From Maratus speciosus (lineage: Eukaryota > Arthropoda > Arachnida > Araneae > Salticidae), in NCBI GenBank assembly GCA_963932465.1, contig OZ010786.1:594817038-594881037 (forward strand): 64,000 bases of DNA, in the 5' to 3' direction. The notes under the pieces were generated by a model. That model saw only the letters and a program-made list of their open reading frames with translations, did not search any database and had not been told where the DNA came from. The position numbers and the translations under genes were made by a program. Of the stretch, positions 1 through 12,185 are shown one piece after another. Numbering within the stretch: the first letter of the stretch is position 1; each line of letters begins with the position of its first letter.

Positions 1-110
1 CAGCGCGCATGCGTTGCCGCTGTCAGCAATCGCTAGAGTATCTTTAGATGGCGGAGTTGCGATCTCCAATCACTCCTGGCGGCGCTTTGTAAGCTAGCGC
101 ATCTTGCCTT
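1..110 (-). repeat. Fragment of a Ty3/gypsy-type LTR, cut by window edge
   Basis: The reverse complement resembles the first ~90 bp of the LTR at 15.64 kb. Shared stretches include GCGCTTTGTAAGCTAG and GCGCGCATGCGTTG, and both have a run reading roughly CAATC..CT in between. It is diverged and the rest of the copy lies outside the window. Confidence 0.6.
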
Positions 111-1124
111 GGGAAAGATGTAATCCCACAGCTTTTAGACACCACTAATTTTATAAAATAAATTTTTTGGTAAATTACTACAAGAATTGTAACGGAATAC
201 TGACCACGATAAGGGTACCTGCTACATTAACAAGATAAATCTAAAACAAAAATTTTCGTAATGAAATAGTGGTAATAAAAGTTTTGATTTAGTCTGTTTA
301 AAAAGAGACCACTCCGAGGCGTGAAAGGAAACAGATTTTGTTAAAACAAATTTTCATTTCATTTATAAATTGTATGTCGAAATAATTATTTACATATAAA
401 AAGGACACTTCTACTCAATATAACTATATAAAGCCTTCTGAAATTTAAATTTGTTAGATTAAAATATTTTTTCTTTTTCAGACATACAATGTTAATTATA
501 CATTATATAAGTTTAAAATAGCTATATGAAACGTTAGATTATAATAGATTGCAATAAATCCATTTCCAAAGAATTCATTTCATTTCAGACGGATTAATTA
601 TATACAACAGAGTGACATTTATGCAGATGAATTTAAATATTGTAAAGAAGAGTATCATATTTATCATGTTGTTATTCTTATTTAATGCTGTTGCTCATTT
701 TCAAATAAAACGTATGTTAGAAAAGATAAATAATCCGGAATCTCTGTTAATTCCCTTAATATTTACGTTATCCCTTTTGAATAAACTTTTTATTCGATGT
801 TACATGTAGTATTATTTAAATGTAGAAAATTAAAGTTTGTTCAATATTGCACTTCTATTTCATTTCACAATTTCGATTTCTCTACCATCCAAATCATTTA
901 TTTATGAATATCTCACATTTAACTGAAATATCCTGTAATGTTTTTGGGATTAGGAAATCTTAAATAATATTTAACTTTTATGAACAGTAAAAAAAAAAAA
1001 AAAAAAAAAAAAAAACTAAGATTTTTAGCAGCATGACAATATTTTTACGCAAATAAGGATATATAATTGAATCATCACATATATTATTATTGTTGTCAAC
1101 TCCCTTTTTCTCAACTAATATGTA
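111..1124. other. Unassigned AT-rich sequence
   Basis: No supported gene. It contains a 27-nt poly-A run at 989-1015. The short open frames here have no recognisable domain and are compatible with chance. Confidence 0.6.
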
Positions 1125-1303
1125 CATGGTTCGTACGCCTCCTTGAATTTTGGAGACCAGAAAAATTTTCTGCGCCAATATTTTCTTATAGAAAATCTCT
1201 TCTTAAAAGAAGGCGAAATTTTGCGCGTTTAATCTAGATTTATTTTCTATAAAAAGATACTTGTAGTTTTCCTGGAGAAATGGCGGTATCCGTACGAACC
1301 ATG
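1125..1303. mobile_element. Foldback MITE, GGTTCGTACG family, copy 1
   Basis: The ends CATGGTTCGTACG and CGTACGAACCATG are inverted repeats. The interior is largely palindromic, with TTTTCTATA and TATAGAAAA arms. Two more copies lie at 1804-1976 and 39354-39531. It has no coding capacity and is presumably mobilised by a transposase encoded elsewhere. Confidence 0.7.
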
Positions 1304-1803
1304 TTGTAGCGTACGACGATGAAGGAAGCATCATTAGTTAGGATTTGTCTGCCAATTCTGACACCGCATACTGAATTTAAGTAATATGTAGCGTAAAATG
1401 ATGAATGAGGTATCATTGAACAGGACCTACATCTGACATTGCATACAAAATTTTCGTTATACTATAAGGATAAGAATCGTCATACCAAAATTTTTGATGA
1501 CAACACTTAGTGTGGCGCATCTGAATGATTTTTAATTTCTGCTTTCCGAATTCTCCATAGTAAATTTTAATAATTATTTTCCTTTTATAAGAGATGTTAT
1601 ATGACTCGCCAAATGTGGCAACATGGTACAAGACGCACTACGCTGAATGTTATACGAAAGTCTTTTGTACAGGTATTGGCATAGTAGTTTCCCATTTCGT
1701 TAAAAATTATTTTATTTAAAAAAAATCGCAGTTAATTATATATTTATAAGAAAATGAACTCGAAGAATAGCAGTACGAAAGCTTCGCACGGCTGTGTCTG
1801 TAT
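1304..1803. other. Unassigned sequence
   Basis: No supported gene or repeat structure was seen between the two GGTTCGTACG MITEs. The segments after 1310 and 1380 (GTAGCGTACGACGATGAA / GTAGCGTAAAATGATGAA) look like two diverged tandem units of about 75 bp. Confidence 0.4.
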
Positions 1804-1976
1804 CCAGGGTTCGTACGCATCATGGGATTTAGGATAATTTATGTGTTTTAGCACCAGAAATTTCTTAAAGTCGTTATATCTGAAGATAGATTTCTTTTCT
1901 TTGGATAAGGCCAATATTACTTTATGAAAATTCAGATAAAATGTGCTTGAAAGCCCTTGAAGTGTACGAACTCTGG
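1804..1976. mobile_element. Foldback MITE, GGTTCGTACG family, copy 2
   Basis: Ends CCAGGGTTCGTACGC and GTGTACGAACTCTGG form an imperfect terminal inverted repeat around an AT-rich partly palindromic core. It is the same family as 1125-1303. Confidence 0.65.
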
Positions 1977-2228
1977 AATCGAAATAAGTTAAAACTGTTG
2001 TTTTTCGCTCACGGTGAAATATCTTTTGCATGCAGTAAAATCATATAAAATATGTAACGAATCAAAGGTGGGTTTTATTTGTGGTTGCTACGAATATGAG
2101 TACTGGGGTATTACTATTTTGTAAAAATAATGTTCGTTTTATTTAATGATAGAGATTCTACGTTTAGATTAGGAAACTTACAACTTGGTAACAGTGTTAT
2201 TCAACAGTAGAAATTCTGTTTATATATT

Positions 2229-2410
2229 TTAACCCTTTAATTCCCATGGTAGAAAACATTCTAAAGATTCCGTAATTAAGATAATTTGAATTCACACCAG
2301 AAATTTTCAATAATAAATTTTGCCTTATTTAAATACGTAATGTGTGTTATTAAATAAAGCAAATATTGCTATTTTAACTTTCTGGTATGCATTTGGAATA
2401 TCGGAATTAA
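2229..2410. mobile_element. TTAA-flanked MITE (degenerate)
   Basis: Starts TTAACCCTTTAATTCCCA. The interior has paired arms (CACCAGAAATTTTC and CTTTCTGGTATG). The right end near 2407 retains only the inner part of the inverted repeat (GGAATTAA). It belongs to the TTAA...CCCT class described elsewhere in the window. Confidence 0.5.
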
Positions 2411-3773
2411 AAAAATCCATATAATTCGAAACACTGGTGGCATATTTTTATCCTTATTATTCATGTGTACTTGTTGAATTGATGATTGTACGATGTCCTG
2501 CACTGAAGTTGCACTGGATATATTTACAAATTACCCAGTTTTTTCTAATGCTATTTAAGATTTATGTTTTTTAAGGAAGTTGGTAGCATCTCGTTTAGAT
2601 ATTTCAAATATTTCTTACATTAAACATGATCAAGACGGTAAAATTTAGACAAACCGTTAAGTACATTCCTCACGTGTGAAATTTTCCACGTGTAACATTG
2701 TAGCACATCCAATATAAATAAAAATCTCATTCTATAAATGTAACACGTTGCGAAAAATTGTAAAATAATGTATAACCAGAAAAAATATCAAATATTTTAA
2801 ACATAAAAAAAGGTGAAATAAAAAACAAGGAGTTAGTGTATATGTGTAACATGTATTGATATAATTATTCTGGTTTTAATCTGAATTTAAATTTTAATTA
2901 AGAAATTTATATAAATTCAACAAAAACTTATTTTCTTCATTTTAATTTTAAGTTTGACATCTATTACGTTTATTTTATAGCGTGCAACATTATTTAAAAA
3001 AAAAAAAAACAGATATCGAATGCTAGATTAACAAATTTGGAATTGCCTTCCTAAAATGCAGAATTGCCCTACAGTGAGTCTTACGCCCCCATGTTGTGAA
3101 TCACTGCTTTCAAAAAACTGCTTCAGAAATTACAAATAAGAAATAAGATAGCATTTATTGAAAGGAACAAATCTTCTTTTAAAGTTAATCTTTAGCGTAT
3201 TTTCTTTTTATAAAATTTTATCTTTTAAAATATTTCTGCTATATGTTTCCTATTATGATTTTATAGTAAGTTTAAGTTTAATCTTTAAATGCACAAAATA
3301 AATTTTATTTGTGGAATTAAACTATTTTTGTAAGTACCGATGTTTTTTAATCCTTATTAAATTTTCCGAAGCTAGTTTAAAAGAAAAATACAAATAAAAG
3401 AATTCCATTTTTAAAAGAAATATATATGATATATACGTTAGTTACTATTTTCCGAAAAACGAAAAAAAATTATAAACTAAAAAGAAAAAAATACTAACTT
3501 ATTATCCCTTAAAACAACAAAGAAAGATTTTAAAATATATAAACCGATATATGATACATTCTTTCTACATAAAAACTTTTGCTCTAAAACAAAATACATA
3601 ACTTCAAAAATATAAGTTTTTTATTTAATGAAACTAATAAAAAATATTACTTGTTAATAAGTTAGAGTTATAAAAAATATTTTTAATGAAAGTTCTAGAT
3701 ATGCATATAATTCTTTTTCAAAAGACATTTTTTAGAAAATAAATCATAAGATAATTTTAAAAATACACTTTTT
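2411..3773. other. Unassigned AT-rich sequence
   Basis: Very AT-rich with short A and T runs (for example near 2996-3008). No coding frame or repeat boundary could be supported. Confidence 0.5.
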
Positions 3774-4090
3774 AGCTCACAGGCTGTCAAAACCTGAGAG
3801 CTAATGTGCCCGCAGGTCCTGTATGTATGTGCGTATGTATGTACGTATCTGTGTATGTACGTAACACGATAACACTTGATAGAAATATCCGATTTACTTC
3901 GAATTTTGTAAATAGGTTCGTTCTGTTATGGCGCTTTACTGATTGGTTTTGGGAGTTCATAGAATACGTATAAAGGTGGGAACGGGGCCCTAATCCCCCT
4001 TAATTTAGATAAATGGTTTTTTCATGCAGAATTATCCGATTTGCTTCACATTTGGTATATCGGTTTATTCTGATAAGGTTCTTTCCTTAA
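3774..4090 (+). mobile_element. AGCTCACAGGCT family, 5' fragment (copy A1)
   Basis: Begins with a hairpin-like AGCTCACAGGCTGTC...GAGAGCTAATGTGCC, followed by a (GTAT)n-type microsatellite. It then has the family phrase around GATTTGCTTC and TTTGGTATATCGGTTTATTC. It breaks off around 4090, without the 3' end seen in the next copy. Confidence 0.65.
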
Positions 4091-4254
4091 CAATCGTAAA
4101 TATCTTGCACTGCTATTGCTTAATCTACTGTCAACGATGCTTAGATCAGCGATTCTATATTAAGATTGCTTATTCCTACTTGTTTTTACACCTACAATTT
4201 CAGCTATCACTACTAAGTTGATCCACAATGTAAATGTTTTATCTTTTATCGTAG

Positions 4255-4282
4255 CATACATATATATATATATATATATATT
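4255..4282. repeat. (TA)n microsatellite
   Basis: A run of alternating TA dinucleotides between two copies of the AGCTCACAGGCT family. Confidence 0.9.
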
Positions 4283-4321
4283 TATAACAAACCTGTACAA
4301 AGTAATGTTACATACTTTTTT

Positions 4322-4790
4322 AGCTCACAGGCTGGCAAAGCCTGTGAGCTAATGTGCCGCTGGTTCTGTAGGTACGTATGTATGTATGTACGTAACGCGG
4401 TAACTCTTGATAGAAATATCCGATTTGCTTGAAATTTTGTAAATATGTTTATTCTGTTAAAGCACTTTTCTGATTAGATTTGGAGGTATCTTGGTTAACT
4501 ATAAATGGAACTGAAACCTAACCCCCTTAATTTAGATAAATTGGTTTTTCATGCAGAATTATCTGATTTGCCTCAAATTTGGTATACCGGTTTATTCTGA
4601 TAAGGCGCTTCACTGATCAGATTTGGAGGTTTATTGGTTAAGTATAAAGATGGAAATGGGGAGCTAATCAATCCCCACCTAACTTATTTTCCGAGGGGCA
4701 TTATTTTTTTAAATAAGAATATAATATACAAATAGTGCGAATAGCCTGTGAGCTCAAAGCAATCAGTTTAACAGGGCACTTTTCTTATTT
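4322..4790 (+). mobile_element. AGCTCACAGGCT family, complete short copy (A2)
   Basis: The 5' end AGCTCACAGGCT pairs with its own CTGTGAGCT stem, and is inverted relative to AGCCTGTGAGCT near the 3' end (about 4743-4755). After a (GTAT)n stretch come two imperfect internal repeats carrying GATTTGC..CAAATTTGGTATACCGG. The 3' end finishes TCAGTTTAACAGGGCACTTTTC, as in copies A3 and A4. No ORF. The plan (5' inverted motif, microsatellite, central repeats, 3' hairpin) resembles Helentron-derived HINE/DINE or mini-me elements; that assignment is inferred. Confidence 0.7.
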
Positions 4791-6300
4791 ATTAAAAAAT
4801 ACTTCCAGTTTGGAGTACAAAGTTACTGAATACTGGAAATTGTATCTCACATTATAAAACATTATACGTAATTATGTCAGATTAAATCCAAAAAGGTATA
4901 ATCCCAATCCTTATTTATAAAACAAAGTCCTGAATTAAAAAATAATTTCGATTTTGTAAGCCTAAAAGCACTGATTTTCCTTATTTGTTACATTCACTAT
5001 TTCCAACATATCCTACATGCGAGGTACTAGAGATCACAGGATAACAAATGCATTGTGTAACTCATGAGTTTCATGAACTTTTTCGCCATTTGGCGCTTTC
5101 TGTTTGTCTTTTGGCGAACTATTAAGAGTTACTTACGTGTGATAACACATATTTAAGGTCGTCAAGTCTGAATTTGTTCTGATTTGTTATCAAGGACAGG
5201 TTATAACAGCTTTCGTTGATACTGCTTGCAATGCCCTGTATTGGCGTTTTTTCTCTATACTGTAGTAATTATTAATTCTGTAAAATATAAAAAGCATTAT
5301 GAAAATTATTATATTGTTGGAAAGTTATTTTGAGCACTTTAAGCACTTTAAAATAAGTATATAAATTAAAATTAACATTCTTTGAGCAATTTTTCTTATG
5401 TAACACAGTTTTCTTATGACATTATGTCCAAGAGAAACATAAAAAAATTAACTATTTTTCTAGTGGATAATTAACAAATATAGAAACAAATATAATGTTT
5501 TCGAACGAAATAAACTAGTCGGTTATGCTAATCACACAACTTTCTACGATCTCATATAAGTTAATGCTTCAAAATTCGCTATCACTGTGCCAAAATTAAA
5601 TGGCAATCTATCTCATCATGATGATTCCTAAAATATAAAATTCTTTCCATTAGTTTTTGTGATATGACCATAGCTAAAATCGTGTAAATCTACCAAAATG
5701 CAGTATAACGGAGTTACTTGTTGGGGACTTACAGTAAAATTTAATTAGCAAAACTTATGTCAACGTCAAACTGAATCTGAAGTTTGATGAAAGTCCGTGC
5801 ATTAGCTTTTGAGATGAAGCTTTTGAAAAATCATGCAAAATTTAACTTGGACATTTAGACAATGAAGATCCGTTACAGTTAATTATCTTAACATATTGAA
5901 ATCATATTAAAAAACGCAAGTTCAAATAAACATTTAGTTAGCCGTGATCATGATTTTAACATCAATGCTTTTGAAACAAGTTCAAAATTTATGTTAAATT
6001 TGATTTTCAAACAAACATTAAATAACGAAATCCCAAAGATATGTCTAATAAAAAATATATATATGAAACATCGCGGAAAGTTAGAGGAAGCCTGTCTGCC
6101 CATGACGGAAAGTAATGCAAGTATTCCGGCAGCTGCATATCAAGCAGGAGTTTCATTCTTTTCTTTACAACTCTACTTATACAGCAAGGAAAATAACATA
6201 TTTTAAATCACAAACCTGTAATTTCTGTTACCTTCAGAAAAAGGAAATGAAGTAGCAGCCTGTACACAGAGAGTTCATAAACTCATGGTACATATGTTAG
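4791..6300. other. Unassigned sequence
   Basis: No recognisable protein, RNA gene or repeat end. The open frame around 5991-6206 has no domain I recognise. Confidence 0.5.
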
Positions 6301-6439
6301 GGGTGATAGAGGACAAGTAGACAGGCACACGTCACCATACGATCCATAGTCGCGTTAGAGGGCACCTCCTATCGACCGCAGTAAGAAGGCTGTTCACCGC
6401 AGCTCTATTCATTCATTCTGTGGATCATCGATGTGATGA

Positions 6440-6772
6440 ATGAGTACTCAAATCAGGAGAAGGTCGAAACGCACACATATGCGCAGCGGCAGAAGACAAT
6501 GCAAGGGAAGCCCAAAGGTTGTACCAATGAACTGGCCAGCCCGCTTACCCGATTTGTCGTGTCTGGACTTTTTATTCTTGCTTCACATGAAGACCCTCAT
6601 CTACGATGATGATCCCTTAGATTCCGTTGAAGACCTTGGTGCCCGGATATCCGTAGCTGCTCAGACCATACGAGAAGTGCCTAGTATTTTCGCCAATGTA
6701 CGGCGGTCACTCCATCGATGATGTGAAGCTTGCGTTACTGTTGGTGGTCGCAATTTTGAGCAGCTGCTGTGA
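6440..6772 (+). pseudogene. DDE transposase C-terminal fragment (Tc1/mariner-IS630 type)
   Basis: The translated fragment carries the WPAR.PDL..LDF block typical of Tc1/mariner-like DDE transposases. Next come DP.DS.EDL.ARI..AA.TIR..P.IF..VR.SL and, after an in-frame TGA at 6719-6721, a tail reading CEACVTVGGRNFEQLL that ends at a second TGA. The frame is intact across the stop, so a single nonsense change separates the two parts. The N-terminus and the first two catalytic aspartates are absent, and no terminal inverted repeats were identified. This is a dead remnant of a transposase that would have cut and joined DNA at its own ends. Family assignment is from recalled motif patterns. Confidence 0.75.
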
Positions 6773-7185
6773 TGAGGGACGTACATGTTGTTTACTTTCA
6801 TTTTGTTGAATAAAATATTTATCTTCATATTATCGGTATCCTTTCATTCCATCGCTGGCTATCTTCTTTCTCCTCATTTTGTGCCACAGTATGTTTCGTG
6901 TTCTAACTTTTTACGACTTGTGTTCCAACCATGGTGATTTGTGCTTGTTAGTTTTGTTCTGTCACCACCGACTATGTACTATGAGTTTAGGGATACTCTG
7001 TATAAGATTGATGGCAGAATGGGATTTTGGCCGCAGTCGCATGGAAATCTAAGAAGTTTATAAATTTGTAGAGATTTCAGTTATCCCAGTAAGACTGGAT
7101 TTTATCGTAAAAAGTATAATAGATTTAAACATAATCCACGAGGAGAGCACTGGATTAGGCTATTACGGTTCACCACCACATATCA
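6773..7185. other. Unassigned sequence between transposase fragments
   Basis: No supported gene. Parts could be frameshifted remains of the transposase fragment that starts to the right (for example around 7130-7180), but this could not be shown by eye. Confidence 0.3.
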
Positions 7186-7380
7186 TTGAAAAAAAAGGCT
7201 ACACTCGTAAAAGTTAGCCTGTTAGAAAGAGAAGAGCTATATATATTTTATGCGTTTAATGATTTATTAGAAAATGTATTTCTTCAACATGATTTGACTA
7301 ATAAACCTGTTCATATTTTTAACCTATATGAAACTGTATTATTACTGATCTATTTAAAATATATATTGTTGGAGAAATAG
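7186..7380 (+). pseudogene. Possible pogo/jerky-type transposase fragment
   Basis: A 64-codon frame contains FNDLLENVFLQHDL, NKP, then HIFNLYET. This resembles the stretch before and including the second catalytic position of pogo/Tigger/jerky transposases, where the usual pattern is a short helix, then NKP..IFN.DET. The catalytic aspartate position reads Y instead of D, so the fragment would be inactive. Flanking sequence is frame-disrupted. It could be chance similarity; confidence is limited. Confidence 0.4.
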
Positions 7381-7914
7381 GAGAACGAGATTCAAGAAAA
7401 ACAGCAGGCAGTGGGTGAGAATGTACGACCATTATGACTCGTGTTTCAACAAACAATAATGCAAACTCACAACTAATAGTGTTCTTATGGGAATTGCAAT
7501 CAACATTTCCATGTTTATTAATTTTTAAAAATCTTTACCAAAATACAATTTACAATGTTTTACTAAAGCACCTATTTGATAAATGGAACAATATGCAATA
7601 AGTTACAATGTTTGGATATGATTGAAATATTTGATTTATGCCAGTTTCTGTGGTATATTATATGATGCAGTAGAGCAGACCTGTCCAACCTTTCAATTAC
7701 CACTACTGCACTTTAGCTGTTAATAGCAACGAAAGGCGCCGTTACCCACATGACTGGAAACATACAATTTAATATTAAGTCAGCAGACTTTTATTGACAC
7801 ATACTCGTCTTCTGCGATGCCCATATATCTCACAGCAATAACAATGCTCATGTAAAAATAAACTGAAACTTACTTTCACCGAGAGAAGCTTATCGCAAAA
7901 TTCTCTTTAACTTA
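7381..7914. other. Unassigned sequence
   Basis: Nothing coding seen. Around 7800-7900 it approaches the start of the diverged tandem repeat that follows. Confidence 0.4.
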
Positions 7915-8166
7915 TCGTTGATAGGATTATAAGGACCAAAACGTTAACGCTATCTACAATAGAAAAACATGCAAATGTTAAAAATAAAACATTTTTAAAT
8001 GTTTTTTTTTTTTTTTACGTTCAATAAAAGCTAGTAAAAGAAAACATTCGATAGGCACACGCACGCGCGCACACGTCTGAGATATAGTCATGTCCGCGTA
8101 ATAACAGATTGCAGAAGAAATATAAGTAATAATAAATTCAGAATTTTATTTCCCTGAGATTAGCAG

Positions 8167-8354
8167 TGTTGCCAATGGGCTATTTTTTTAAATTCAGATT
8201 TCTTGATTGGCACAACTTTTTTGTAATGGTAAAATTGCCCGTTTTTCGCCATTGTTAATAATAATATGTCATTAAACAACGGAAATTTTACCATTTCTAA
8301 AATGTGGTGTCAATCATGAAATCTAAAAATTAAAAAGGTAGGCCACTGGCAACT
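8167..8354. mobile_element. Foldback MITE, GTTGCCA..TGGCAAC family
   Basis: Ends TGTTGCCAATGGGCTA and GTAGGCCACTGGCAACTC are inverted. The arms continue through TTGGCACAACTTTTTTGTAATGG and its imperfect complement. Related palindromes lie at 33386-33587 and 15250-15442. Confidence 0.7.
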
Positions 8355-8614
8355 CTGGAGAGGAGTCTACCTCAAAAACTTTTGTAGGATATGGGTCAAA
8401 ATCTTAAGGCTGGCTACAATAGAAAAACTTGTAAATGTTCAAAATAAAACATTTTTTAAAGGATTTTTAGTTTTAAGTAAAGCTAGTAACATAAAACATT
8501 CGAAGGCATACACGCACATTGTACAATGTATATATATATCTCATAGGGAAAATCATGCCAATGTAAAAATTGCAGAAAATATATAAATATCGTAAATTTA
8601 GAATTATATTTCCT

Positions 8615-8706
8615 TTAACCCTATAAAACTAGGCGCTCGTAATTATCAGGACTATGTCTATGTCACGACTATGTAATCTAAAGTATGTCTAGTGCTCTAG
8701 GGTTAA
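8615..8706. mobile_element. Short TTAA-flanked MITE
   Basis: About 90 bp from TTAACCCTATAAAACTAG to GTGCTCTAGGGTTAA, with TTAA at both ends as in the other TTAA elements here. Confidence 0.55.
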
Positions 8707-9017
8707 AGGGCCTCATCTCAAAAAGTTCGGTAGAGTAAAGAGTAAAAAACCTTGATGTTACGTACAATGTAAAAAGCATGCAAATATTAATGATTTAAAA
8801 CTTTTAAGCATTTTTAAAACAGATTGTATATTTCTAAACAGTTAGTAACAGAAATCATTCGAAATGGCGCATCCAAATTAAATTCTCCAAAGAGCGACAT
8901 AGAGCCCGCGTGCACCGGGTTGATCAGAACTGCGCTGTAGTATATAATAGTATATGGTAGTGATATAGTACATGGTATAGTACGTCTTTGAGGAAGATGA
9001 AATGCGAGCTGCATACC

Positions 9018-9229
9018 TTAACCTATTGGGGGGGGGGGTTGGATATATTATATCCCATATATGATTAATGAAGGTTTGCGTTAGAAAAAAATTATTGAAT
9101 TTTACTTTTCTAACTTTGATGGAGAAAAGAAGTAAAATTGCTTTTCCTTTTTTTGCAATAAAATTTTTACAGATTCCTGTGTGAATTCGGCATTACAAAA
9201 ATACAACTACTTGTCCCTGAAAGGGTTAA
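9018..9229. mobile_element. TTAA-flanked MITE
   Basis: Runs from TTAACCTATTGGGG (with a G homopolymer at 9029-9038) to CCTGAAAGGGTTAA. The inner arms are weakly palindromic (TTTACTTTTC and GAAAAGAAGTAAAA). Confidence 0.5.
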
Positions 9230-9442
9230 ATACAAAAAAAGTCTTCTGAAAATAAATGTATTGTTTGTGAAACATATTTTAACTTCGAATCATTTTAGCA
9301 ATTCTCTCTTTTGTAAGCTTCCATAACTCTGTGTATATTTACAAGCAATATAAGTTCTAAATTTATTCCAAGAATGTTTCATTCATTTATTTATTACATT
9401 TTTTAAGTGTTTAAAATTTTCGTATTTGGTCAGAAATAAATA

Positions 9443-10120
9443 CCAATAATCACCCTACCTCTGACCAATAATCACCCATTTCCGGGGTGATTATTGGTCA
9501 GACATTTCTTTTTAAATTACTAATATTATATAGGATTTTTAAACAATGAAACAAATTAAGATCATTAAGGATTAGATTAGTGATTAACCCCTTAATTTTC
9601 GGTCCCGTCATATTCTCGGGCTGTGACTTTTACTCAAATTGTTTGATTTCCACCAGTTTTATAAAATAGTGAAATTGGCCATATTTCAGTATCGTTTTTC
9701 CTGTCATTAAATAAGGTGAATATTTCTTTCTAATAAAAGTGGTGCCATTAAGCAATTTGAATTTTTCAACCGTAATTTAATTCCAGCGTTAAGGGGTTAA
9801 GGATTATCACCTCAAAAATCTAACTTATTTATCTATGAGCCTAAAAATTTTGTTTCAGTTCAATTTAGTAACTGTGTTAATACTAGAACGTCCGGAAATT
9901 TTACCAAATCTTTGTAAAAAAAATTTAACACCACCATTTTTATCTAAAATTATTTCACTTATTTATTCAACCGAATTTTCTCTAGATAGAATATAATTAA
10001 TTTTACGAAAAAAATTGTTCGAATCGACATTTTGTCATTTGATCGGTGTCGAATTGGCACCAGCTGGATGTTATAGTACTATAGTAGACCTTTATGAAAA
10101 GAGACCAATAACCACACGAC
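9443..10120. mobile_element. Candidate element with repeated CCAATAATCACCC motif
   Basis: The motif CCAATAATCACCC occurs at about 9443 and 9468. It occurs again inverted at 9485 in a tight hairpin (GGGTGATTATTGGTC). A variant GGATTATCACCTC sits at about 9801, and CCAATAACCACACG lies near 10101. A TTAA MITE (9584-9800) is nested inside. Boundaries are not defined; the outer ends are direct rather than inverted. Confidence 0.35.
9584..9800. mobile_element. TTAA-flanked MITE, CCCGTCATATT family
   Basis: Symmetric ends TTAACCCCTTAATTTTC and AATTCCAGCGTTAAGGGGTTAA, with the terminal hairpin motif TCCCGTCATATTCTCGGG. A terminus of the same family at 57100-57156 and 57407-57414 is itself split by another TTAA insertion. 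Confidence 0.7.
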
Positions 10121-10800
10121 TCTACCCTAATTGAATATAATTTTTTATTAAAAATACCATGCATTAGTTTTGAGATTGAGCGCCCACAAAGGTTGCATCA
10201 CAAACAGATAGATTAGCAGAGTCGTAGATTCCCAGACAGACATTTTTAAAAGCATGTTCTCGGGATTTCTGACCCCTAAAACGTGAAAATCCGTCGAAAA
10301 CTCGAACTCGAAATTTTCACGAATTCAATACTTTTTTCTTGTAAAGATAGGAGAAATAAAATGTCGTGCATTGAAGGGTTAATTTTTTAAACAGGGCAGC
10401 CTGTTTGTTTTACATTTTAATCAAGAAAATCCAAATTCATACTGGAAACTCCAAAAGAAGTATGTTTTTTTTAATATATAATCATGAAATAAAGCTAAAA
10501 TTGCGATTCGCAATAACTGATATGAATTTTAAAATTTTGAATAAAAGAATAAGGCAACACAGTTTTAAACAAGAGATTCGATGATAAGGTTAAGTTTATA
10601 ACTTAGATAATATATGTGTGTAATGGAGTAAAGATAAATATTGAATATAAACAAACATGCTTCACAGAATTTTAAATAATGACATCTCATCTATTTTGCT
10701 ATTGTACCTTCTTGAAGATTAGAAAATATATGTATGCATGTTTCTAAATATCGACACAGGAATACATTAGACACTGATTAATAAATAGAAAGTGAGACGA
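9801..10800. other. Mostly unassigned AT-rich sequence
   Basis: Apart from the possible right end of the CCAATAATCACCC element near 10100, no gene or repeat end was found. A GC-richer patch at 10190-10330 has no recognisable product. Confidence 0.4.
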
Positions 10801-11737
10801 AAAGGATTAGCTGCAAGCGATGTGATACGAAATAATGGAAAATCATTATTTCGCATCTTTTCAGTTAATTTCGCTGATTTACTTCCAATAAAGATAGAGA
10901 AAAATTTAATGTACGCCAGAAATATATAATGGAGCATTGTTATGTTAGAATGTGTCGATTTATTCGAAAAGCTTTAAAAACAGATTGAAACCATTTGCAT
11001 GTCAAAGTGTGTGTCATAGATTTCAATCTAAATACACACCGTCAACCGGGACTATTTTGGTCCTTGCGGGACTACTTTGGCCCATCACATAAAAAAGTGT
11101 TTTGTATTTGTATTGAACAAACAATACAAGATAATTTTCCCTTAAAAAATTCTTATTGTCTTACTTTAGGATATTTGAATAGTTTGGGTGTAATTTTAAT
11201 TTTGTTAGTGGCAGCACCGAATGTGTTTTTAAGCAACTGCTTTCGTGTGTAGATTTTAACTCTCCAAACTATAGTGAAACAATCTGGATAAGAGATTCAA
11301 ATAAGGTAAGTTTCAAAATATTACCTTTAGTAACCTGTAACCCATGTGTGATCATAATTTTTCCTTTACCTTTTTATTTTGACAGGAAATGTTTGAGTTT
11401 TCATAAAGCTAACATGAAAACTAGTTTTTTGGGGCTACTTTATGCCAGTCCTGATTTGGCCCAAATTAGCCCCAGTTACTTAGAAATGTTTTTTATACAA
11501 GAAATCTCTTAAAAAATGTTTTAAGTAAGAACTTTTTCAAATGTTACTGTAGCAAAATGTTACAAGAATTGTTTTTGTTCCTTTTGCTGAGGATAACATG
11601 ACGGAAACTGTTTCTCGTGACTTTAATATTTACAATTCGTTTATTGTGTTTAAATGTTTTACAAAAAAATGTTTATCGAATTGGCATTGTTAATTCATTA
11701 GCAGATCCTATTTCAAGAGGGTTTCAACACTTATATG

Positions 11738-11740
<3 letters not shown>

Positions 11741-11784
<44 letters not shown>
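11741..11784. repeat. (TA)n microsatellite
   Basis: Uninterrupted alternating TA inside the TA-flanked element. Confidence 0.9.
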
Positions 11785-11785
<1 letters not shown>

Positions 11786-12117
11786 GTTTTATTGATTCTT
11801 CCATTTCATATTATTTGTTTCTATTCTGATTTCATTTTTAATCAATTCACTTGATTTTAATGGTTGTTAGGGCACAGGGGAGAATAATTTTTAGCTTTAG
11901 CTTATTTTTCCCACAGAAAACAACCATTTTGCTTATATCATTGAATCCTGTGCCCTTGATAACGTAATTCAATGTATAAGCTTTTCAATTTTTGTCGATG
12001 TCCACTTTTTTCTTTTTCTTCCATAATCATTCTTATATTATTATTATTATTATTATTTTAATATTTACAGCTTTAATTCATAATAATTGACGGTGGGAGG
12101 TTATGTTTAATTAATGG

Positions 12118-12118
<1 letters not shown>

Positions 12119-12183
<65 letters not shown>
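12119..12183. repeat. (TA)n(TG)n compound microsatellite
   Basis: About 30 bp of TA repeats passing directly into about 34 bp of TG repeats. It lies inside the same element. Confidence 0.9.

Positions 12184-12185
<2 letters not shown>

Larger units (their letters stand above)
7915..8870. repeat. Three diverged tandem repeat units, interrupted by two MITEs
   Basis: Three segments near 7930-8160, 8395-8612 and 8745-8870 share an ordered set of phrases. These are CTACAATAGAAAAAC (or a variant), AAATAAAACATTTTTAAA, GCTAGTAA.A and AACATTCG followed by GGCA(C/T)AC. The first gap is filled by the foldback MITE at 8167-8354 and the second by a short TTAA element at 8615-8706, so the unit was duplicated before those insertions. 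Confidence 0.6.

Noticed and set aside
612..809. Small membrane-like open frame
   Set aside because: AT-rich chance frame with no homologue recognised or supporting signals.
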